Of a stretch of DNA of 64,000 bases, positions 56,771-64,000 are shown piece after piece. This stretch comes from Acanthornis magna (lineage: Eukaryota > Chordata > Aves > Passeriformes > Acanthizidae). How positions within the stretch are numbered: position 1 is the first letter of the stretch; every line of letters starts with the position of its first letter. The DNA lies in contig JAWUZG010000157.1 of NCBI GenBank assembly GCA_036785705.1, positions 682,001 to 746,000 of the forward strand, written 5' to 3'. The notes beneath the pieces were generated by a model. That model was not told the DNA's origin. It saw nothing but the letters and a program-made list of their open reading frames with translations, and did no database searches. The translations under genes and the position numbers were made by a program.

Positions 56771-57329
56771 ATCACATAAGCAGCAGGGAGAGGCTGAGGG
56801 CCCTGGGCTCAGTTGTGTGGAGACTGAAGACAGAACAGGAGTAGCCTGAGAGGGCTTGAAGGGTTCCACAGATGGTGGAACTCTTCTTCATAGTGGAAAT
56901 GAGCACGAGGAAAAAATAATGGCACCAAGGGCAGCTGGGGAGATCCAGACTGGACACGAGGAGAAAGGAATTTCTCTGCCAGGGCAGTGCTGGGGTGCAA
57001 CACATCCCCCAGAAGGAGTCTGGGTCAGCCCAAGGCTTTGTGTGCCCAGGCAGAGCCAGGCAGGACACAGCAGTCAGGGAAGGAAGGGCCAGCAAGGTGG
57101 GGCAGCCGGGGGATGAGCACAGCCTGCAGGGACAGAGGCACAGGGCATGGACAGCGTAGGACAGCCTGGGCTGGAGAGGGCACAGGGAGGTGCAGAAGCT
57201 GCAAGGCCCTGCCAGAGCCAACTTGTGCAGCACTTTGGCCATGGCTGCTGGCCCTGGCCCTGAGGCCATGAGGAGGACACAAGTGACCCTTGCAGCCCTG
57301 GGGCCTCATGGCCTCCTTGTCCCTGCCCA
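56771..57329. other. Unassigned sequence
   Basis: No gene was recognised. It may be the start of the repeat unit that is clearly duplicated from 57330 on. Confidence 0.4.
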
Positions 57330-58640
57330 GCAGCCTGGCGGGGGCCACCCCAAGGTCCTGCCCTTGGCATTGCACATCCCCACATGGCAGTGCCCCGGCA
57401 AGAGCCCTGAGCAATGAGCGAGGGACAGGATCTGCTTTCCCTGGGGCTGGGGCTCAGGCCTTGGCCCTTTGGATTCATGAAACACCTCCAGGCTGGCTCA
57501 GCATCAGAGACATCTTTCCCTTGCTTGTCCCCACCTGCCATCACTGCCTGCAGTGTTCTGCTCTAACGGCAACCTGGGGACACTTTCTCAGTTGTGCCCT
57601 CAGCAGAACCCATTTAAGTTACAAGGAACTGCAGTGTTTCAGTTTAACTTTCACTTCTTGAGAAGTTTTTTGAACAGTCTGAGGGACTGAGTCTGATGTA
57701 AACAGCAGCAAAGCCCCGCGAGGCTCATTCGAGTCCCTGCGCTGTGGCTGTGCTGCTGAGCTGGGCCGGGCTCCTGGCACAGAGGCAGCTCCTGGCAAGC
57801 GGCAGTGCTGCAGAGAGACAGCTCTGCCCAGGAGCAGCTGCTGTGCACAGCCCAGCAGGGCTGGGGCACTGCCAGGGCAGCTCAGGGACACCAGCAGGGC
57901 ACAGCCAGAGCTCCCAAGTGCTCAGCATTGGCAGGGGCTGTGCCATGGCCCAGAGGGGGCTGTGTCATAGCCATAGGCACCTGTGGGGCTGTGACACAGA
58001 GCCCCAGAGCAGCTGTGATGTCAGAAAGGGGCTGTGTGACATCCCAGAGTGGATTGTGTGAGGTCACAGATTGGGCTATGACATCTGGGAGTTGGTTGTG
58101 TGAGGCCATGGAGCAGCTCTGGCATCACAGAGGGGACTGTGTGACCTCACAGAGCAGGCTCCGAGGTCACAGAGTGCACTGTGTGACATCACAGAGTAGG
58201 CTCTGACATCACTGAGTGTGTTGTGACATCACAGAGCACGCTCTGACTTCATAGAGTGGATGGTGTCATCATAGTGCAGCTTGATGCCATCACAAGGAGG
58301 TTTTATCATCTCATAGAGTTGCCGATGACATCCCAGAGTGGGCTGTGACATCCCAGGGGCTGTGTGGGGTCACTGGGGAGGTCACTCTGTCCCAGCCCCT
58401 CCTCACAGCTCCCCCCAGAGAAGTCCAACGCTGCTCGTGCACAGCAGGGTCCCCTGTCCCCCCAGTTCCCCCCCTGCCCCCCGGAGCCACAGCCTCCCCC
58501 AGGGGATGTTCCACGAGATCGACCCCCAGAGCCTGACACGGGGACAGCGGGGGCGGGGATGGGGCTGTGGGGAGGGTGGCACAGGGGGACAGGGAGCCCC
58601 TGGCAGTGTCCCTGTGTCCCGCCAGGGTGAGAGCCTGGCT
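57330..58640 (+). repeat. 1.3-kb duplicated block, copy 1
   Basis: Direct duplicate of 60985-62280. Shared features in order: CATCCCCACATGGCAGTGCC, a C-rich stretch with CTGCGCTGTGGCTGTGCTGC, the TGACATCACAGAG minisatellite, and an exon-like end CATGTCCC/GTGTCCC followed by GTGAGAGCC. Open frames differ slightly between copies and carry no recognised domain. Confidence 0.85.
57955..58375. repeat. TGTGACATCACAGAG minisatellite, copy 1
   Basis: Tandem units of roughly 25-35 bases with the core GTGACATCACAGAGTGGGCT and variants (GAGGTCACAGA, GACATCCCAGAG). TGACATCA-like cores resemble CRE/AP-1 half-palindromes, probably by chance. Confidence 0.85.
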
Positions 58641-58678
58641 GTGGTGCTTTTGCTTGGCCCAGTTTTTGCCAGTGAATA

Positions 58679-59940
58679 GGGTGGGGGACAAAGATGGCTC
58701 CTGCATGTCCTGAGTCAAGATTCTGGAAATTGCTCCACCATGTCCAGCAGAGCCAATCTCTGATGGCTCTGAAGATGATGGACATGCTGCTGGCCAAACC
58801 TGGGCCAATTTGAGATGTTAGTTATGCCTCTGTGAAAACACCTTGAAGAAGAAATCCAAACAATGTGAGCACGCCCTTCTTTTTAGCCAGAGAAGGAGGA
58901 GGAGGAGGAGGTAAAAGTATGTGAGGACAACAAGATGGAGGCAGCAAGGTCAGTGAAGAAGGTGTGGGAGGAGGTGCTCTGGGCAGCGGAGGTGAAAAGG
59001 CTCTGCCAGCCGTGGTGAAGAGCATGGGGGAGCAGGTGGTCCCCCTGCAGCCCATGGAGTCCAGGGGGATGCAGAGAACCCCCCAGAGGCCATGGGGAGG
59101 TGCCCACGCCAGAGGAGCAGGTGGATGCCTGCAGGAAGCTGTGATCCAGTGGGAGTCGCAGCAGAGACTGAGAGTTGCAAAGGCCTTGCAGGAGAGAGAA
59201 AGGCCTTGCTCCCGGGATGGAAACAGCCTGGCCTCGGCTTGGAATTCTGCAGCCTGGACAAAAGGATGTCGGACAGCAGCAGATCTTGGGGCGGGATGCT
59301 GCTGGTGAGATTGGAGCCACGCCAAAGAAGTTTGCAGAGGACTGTCTCTCGTGCCATGGGAGGGACCCCCATGGCTAAGTAGAGGAGTCTTTCTCTTGAT
59401 GGACAGACCCTGAGCAAAGGAAACCCCCATAGCCTGCCCCAGCCCGGAGCTGTTGGTTAGAAGGAAGGAGGGAGGGGGTGAGCTGAGAAATGGTGTCTTC
59501 ATAGGGAGGGGGCGAAGAGAGAAACAGCGTTTGTAGCAGAAGAATTGTGGTGATGGACTGACTAAGAGAAAAAACACCCACACCCTGGCCCTGCCTCAGA
59601 GTTGTTGGTTAGTTGGAAGGAGGGAGCGGGGTGAGCTGAGAAGCGGTGCCTTAAGAGGGAAGGGGGGTGAGTGAAGAAACGGTGTCTTATCAGCTTCTTT
59701 TGACCTCTGATTTATCCTCTGACTCTGTTCGGTTCAATCAATCACTTTGCAACTTTCAATCTCCCACCTGCTTCCTTGCCCTCTCTGGCGCAGCCTATCA
59801 GTGATCTTATAGCATCTCATGAGTCCAGCGCGTTTGTGTTAGTTTATTTCCTCTCCTCTGCATAGCTGCAGCAGGAGAGAGCATAGAAAGCAAACGTCCG
59901 AGGTGCCTGGCATTTAGCCAGGGTCAAAGCCACGACAGAG
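58679..59940 (+). mobile_element. LTR-like element, copy 2
   Basis: Matches 34262-35290 in order and sequence. It differs by an internal duplication at about 59400-59690, where the ACTGAC..., GAGTTGTTGGTTAG and AAGGAGGGAG phrases occur twice. It ends in GCCTGGCATTTAGCCAGGG near 59925. Confidence 0.6.
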
Positions 59941-60984
59941 ACTTGAACTCCAAAATACGCAGACGCACAACTTGGGCAGCAGACTTGAGCTCCAAAATAC
60001 CTTGCAACTTCTTTTGAACCCAGGTGCCATTCCAAATCACCATTAGAAACACAGTAGCATTCAACTGGACTTCAGTAGCTACTTAGTTCCTTTGGATATG
60101 GATGAAATAGTGGAAAACCAATGATACCATTACTAGTGATTTGTTCATCCAAGCAATTCTATTCAAAACCTTCGATTAACTCTGAAGTCATGCCTTGACA
60201 TATCAAAAAATACCGGGATCCTGCTTTGAACTCACCGCACTCCAGGAACGCAAAGTCTCCCCAGGTCATGTTTCCCATGCGCACTTGGAGTCCTTCACCA
60301 TCCTGCAATCTCTCCTAGCGTCAAAAGCCCTGTTCCTTCGTGGTTGCCACAATTGTCACCAAAACTGTGGGAACAACAAAAGCCTCCAGCAACATTTTTC
60401 ATGTTAAAGAATCAAGGCATTACTTTCTTGTCGGGCCAGGATGTTGTTCTGGCCAGGGTGTACCACAGAAACCATCTCATCCACACATAGCCCGGCTGTG
60501 CAGAGAGAATCATTCCATGATGCACAATTTGACAGGATTTGCCTTCCAATGTGATACAGGCAAAACCCATCGAGATGCACTGTTTCAAAGTTCATTGGTC
60601 CAGAGCTGAGCAAGCCCCAGTCTTCAGTTTCCCATTGCATCGCAATCCCCTCAACTCCGACCTCCTTTAGATCTTCATTTTTCCATTTCCTTATCAGTCC
60701 TTTCCAGCTGAGATGTCTTCAGCTCTGTCACAGGCACGTCTGGGGTAGATGTTTGCAGATGGCCACCCATGTTGTGTCAATGTTCCCTTGACATTGGCCT
60801 TTATCTTTCTGGCTATCTTTGGGCTACTCCCAGTCTGTCCATGGGCTAAGCCCATCTCCTTCGAGTGATGCTAGATCTCCTAAATAAACGAAAGGAAATT
60901 CCCTTCCCCAAAGCAAAGTCAAGTCAAGCCTAACTAGAGAAACAAAAAGAAAAAGTTCAAAGTTCTATTGATTCCAAAATCATG
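59941..60984. other. Unassigned sequence
   Basis: Moderately AT-rich. The phrase CTCCAAAATAC occurs twice near 59950 and 59990. No gene was recognised; open frames are short and lack motifs. Confidence 0.4.
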
Positions 60985-62280
60985 GTGTCCTTGTCCCTGC
61001 CCAGCAGCCTGGCAGAGGCCGCCCCAAGGTCCTGCCCTTGGCATTGCACATCCCCACATGGCAGTGCCCCGGCAAGAGCCCTGAGCAATGAGCGAGGGAC
61101 AGGATCTGCCTTCCCCGGGCTGGGGCTCAGGCCTTGGCCCTTTGCATTCCGGAAGCACATCCAGCTTGGCTCAGCATCACACACACCTTTCCCTTGCTTG
61201 TCCCCACCTGCCATCACTGCCTGCAGTGTTCTGCTCTAACTGCAACCTGGGGACACTTTGTCAGTCATGTCGCACTGTGGGATTGATTAGAACTACAAGA
61301 GACTTCAGTGTTTCAATGGAACTTTGACTCCTTGAGAAGTTATTTGAACACACTCGGAGGGACTGAGTCTGATGTAAACAGCAGCAAAGCCCCGCGAGGC
61401 TCATTCGAGTCCCTGCGCTGTGGCTGTGCTGCCGAGCTGGGCCGGGCTCCTGGCACAGAGGCAGCTCCTGGCAAGCGGCAGCGCTGCAGAGAGACAGCTC
61501 TGCCCAGGAGCAGCTCCTGTGCACAGCCCGGCAGGGCTGGGGCACGGCCAGGGCAGCTCAGGGACACCAGCAGGGCACAGCCAGAGCTCCCAGGTGCTCA
61601 GCATTGGCAGGGGCTGTGCCATGGCCCAGAGGGGCAGTGTGTCATAGCCATAGGCACCTGTGGGGCTGTGTCCCAGAGCCCCAGAGCAGCTGTGATGTCA
61701 GAAAGGGGCAGTGTGACATGCCAGAGTGGGCTGTGTGAGGTCACAGATTGGGCTATGACATCTGGGAGTTGGTTGTGTGAGGCCATGGAGCAGCTCTGGC
61801 ATCACAGAGGGGACTGTGTGACATCACAGAGCAGGCTCCCAGCTCACCGAGTGAGCTGTGTGACATCACTGAGTGGCTGGTGACAGCACAGAGTGAGCTG
61901 TGACATCATGGAGTGGGTTGTGATACAATGCAGCTTGATGCCATCACAAGGAGCTTTTATCATCTCATAGAGTTGCCGATGACATCCCAGAGTGGGCTGT
62001 GACATCCAGGGGCTGTGTGGGGTCACTGGGGAGGTCACTCTGTCCCAGCCCCTCCTCACAGCTCCCCCCAGAGAAGTCCAACGCTGCTCGTGTACAGCAG
62101 GGTCCCCTGTCCCCCCGGGTCCCCCCCTGCCCCCCGGTGCTGCAGCCTCCCCCAGAGGATGTTCCACGAGATCGACACCTGGAGCCTGAGATGGGGACAG
62201 GGGGGATGGGGCTGTGGGGGGTGGGACAGGGGGCCAGCAACCCCCTGGCAGCGTCCCCATGTCCCCCAGGGTGAGAGCCT
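60985..62280 (+). repeat. 1.3-kb duplicated block, copy 2, including its minisatellite at 61630-62030
   Basis: Copy of 57330-58640 with the same order of landmarks. Its TGACATCACAGAG array has a similar unit number but different variants. It is followed by an unrelated repeat where copy 1 is followed by the LTR-like element. Confidence 0.85.
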
Positions 62281-62312
62281 GGGCCAGGGCTCCTTCACCC
62301 TCTTACGAACGA

Positions 62313-62505
62313 GGGGTTGAGAGTGCTTAAAAAATCCCCAGCAAGGGATCAGCAAAATCCAGATTTAATATTCAATGACAGCACGACAAAATTACTTGGC
62401 AAGAGTCACTCTACTCCTGACTGGACAGTTCAGGCACACCAAAGAAACAAATCAATAACAAAGCAAAATCCAGTCAGTCAAATCAGAAATGAACCAAGAA
62501 CTGGC

Positions 62506-62540
<35 letters not shown>

Positions 62541-62815
62541 CAAAAGGACAGTGAGGCCTAGGATAAAAGGAATAGGGCCTAAAAGTTTAACAGCCCTCAA
62601 ACTTAAGAGTACTGATACCTCAACCTTAATTTACACCTTAATAATTTAGCAAAAGAACAGTACTTAATGGTATTTACCCTAACTTATAACCTATGTTGTA
62701 ACAATTTAACAGAGAAATACTATTTTACTTAGCTTATAGCTTATATTAAACATGGAATTACATTAATGCACTTCACAAAACAGAAACTCTAACAGAAACT
62801 ATAAAACATCCAAAT
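62313..62815. repeat. Interspersed repeat with GT run, copy 2
   Basis: Counterpart of 24886-25300, with the (GT)n at 62508-62539. It begins at the same point (ACGAG.GGTTGAGA) where the olfactory receptor relic is cut in copy 1, so that point is the true element edge. Confidence 0.65.
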
Positions 62816-62819
62816 TCGA

Positions 62820-63516
62820 GTTATCCAGATTTTGAGAAGAGGAAGTCAGGAGAAGAGAGAGGAGAGAGAGAAGAGAGAAAAGGAAAAATCCACAGTCCCG
62901 GCCATGGATCCAGCGCCATCTCAGCTGCTGTGAGCTCCAGGGTCATGGGACATGTCAGTGTCACACCTGTGTCACAGCCTTTACCTGCTCTGGTCCCTCT
63001 CACAGGTGGGGTTTCGGGGTGCCAGGGGCTTGGCAGCCACTTTGGGGCTGGACCAGAGGCTGCAGTGGCTGCGGGTGGGGCAGTGACCGCCCCACCTACG
63101 CAGAACTTGCCCTGTTCCCCAAACACACACTCCAGATGTTTGGGGCCATTCATCATTTCTCTGCTCTCCAGCACCGAGGCAACAGACTCTGGCTACAGCT
63201 CGGAGCTCGTGCCCATGGCAACCACCCTGGCAATGGGGCTCCATGGAGCTGCTCTCATGAACCCCCAAGAACTGGGGAGTACCCAAAACCACCTCCAATA
63301 TGTGGGTTGCCCCAAAACCCCTTCAGGAATGTGGAATACCCAAAAACTCACTCAGGAACAAGTTCCCCCTCCCTCCATCATCTCCAGCCTTTGGCTGTCT
63401 TATTCCAGAACCTGTCCCACTCTACCAATCCACTCCCCAACCCATCCCACCCCTCTTGGACTTCAAGGACCCCTTCCAAACCCTATTTCCCCCATTCCAC
63501 CCCTCCCAAACCCCCT
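62820..63516 (+). repeat. Unidentified block, inverted duplicate of 33151-33840
   Basis: It starts after GAGAGAGAGAAGAGAG-like sequence and runs to CCCAAACCCCCT at the LTR edge. Its 200-codon open frame (62930-63532) has no recognised domain. Confidence 0.75.
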
Positions 63517-64000
63517 TGTGATAAATGAGTGAATGATAAATGCTGCCTTGGGCATATATGAATTTAGCATTTACAAGTGATAATGTACTGTGTAAAACAT
63601 AGTGTTAAGATAAAATATAATTAAGTAGAAACAAGGTTGGGGTGAATTGTAGCTTTGAAATAGTTGTAATATGTTAGAAAATGTAGTAATAATTACATGG
63701 TAATAAATGGCTTTCAAGTTGATAAAACACAGAGCTGGGGATCAAGACATGTTAAAGAAAGAAAGAAGATAACCACAGGCATCCCAGGAAGTCTGTTATC
63801 TTGACTCACACCTCCAAAGGAACTGCCACCTACAAATTAAGTTGGAACTGAGGAAACATAGATGGGAGGATTTCTGCCTTCAGTTCTGAGTCAATCCAGA
63901 GGATCCAAGACTCCAAGACAGGTGCCGCGCTGGCAGAAGGGAGCAAGGATCGGAGGGGGGGAGTTGGGTGAAGTGTAAATTTCCTTCTAGGCTTAATGAA
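63517..64000 (+). mobile_element. Solo LTR-like element, copy 3, cut by the window end
   Basis: Starts TGTGATAAATGAGTG and follows copies 1 and 2 closely up to CTTCTAGGCTTAATGAA at the window end, before the expected AATAAA. Confidence 0.7.

Noticed and set aside
57955..58375. Cluster of CRE-like TGACATCA sites as an enhancer
   Set aside because: The sites follow from the tandem repeat unit; no neighbouring gene promoter to support regulation.
1..64000. tRNA, rRNA or other structured RNA genes
   Set aside because: Looked for conserved tRNA A/B-box and rRNA-like stretches; none was convincing by eye.

Overview
This window looks like a piece of a bird genome, most likely a songbird. The evidence is a CR1 LINE ending in the avian (ATTCTGTG)n-type tail, retroviral LTR copies, an OR14-type olfactory receptor relic, scavenger-receptor (SRCR) and MHC class II beta fragments beside C2H2 zinc-finger genes, and a tandem MROH (maestro HEAT-like repeat) locus of the kind multiplied in passerines. 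Genes are split by GT-AG introns. Names come from reading translated sequence against remembered family consensus; no database search was possible.

Region 1 (1 to about 14.8 kb) is AT-rich. It carries the last two coding exons and 3'UTR of an N-cadherin (CDH2) copy: exons 4682-4846 and 12095-12241 with a 7.2 kb intron. The tail has many substitutions and a premature stop 20 codons before the ancestral one, so it looks like an unprocessed duplicate that has decayed.

Region 2 (about 14.8 to 33.8 kb) turns abruptly GC-rich and resembles an avian MHC / chromosome-16-like neighbourhood. It has a CpG-rich 5' region, CCCAGT-type minisatellites, three two-exon C2H2 zinc-finger genes (17740-18808 +, 21795-22669 +, 27411-28485 -), a two-finger derivative (31732-32193 +), two MHC class II beta exon-2 relics, an MHC class II beta leader exon, an SRCR relic and an OR relic. 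A zinc-finger gene facing an MHC IIB exon 2 occurs twice, as an inverted pair. All three zinc-finger genes keep an extra finger, or its remains, just past the stop codon.

Region 3 (about 33 to 47.7 kb) holds an LTR-like repeat and then a tandem MROH duplication. The downstream copy has at least 12 exons that splice in frame (42321-46544). The upstream copy (36537-37885) lacks about 4.6 kb of internal exons and is frameshifted in its last exon.

Region 4 (48.2 to 51.7 kb, minus strand) is a ZP3-like egg-coat gene with at least eight exons, intact in layout except for one in-frame stop in its first recognised exon. A 5'-truncated CR1 element lies immediately upstream.

Region 5 (54 to 64 kb) is repeats: a 1.3 kb block present twice, each with a TGACATCACAGAG-type minisatellite, LTR-like copies, and a terminal block that is the inverted duplicate of 32.5-33.8 kb. 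No intact gene was recognised there.

The genes do not form a pathway. The window is a mosaic of fragments whose relatives normally lie on different chromosomes, built by repeated local duplication and inversion. That suits a microchromosome-16-like, W-chromosome or germline-restricted-chromosome segment, or a mis-joined contig; sequence alone cannot choose between them. I found no convincing new biological system. The strongest leads are the fingers conserved beyond the stop codons, the ZP3-like gene with a single stop, and the deleted tandem MROH copy.
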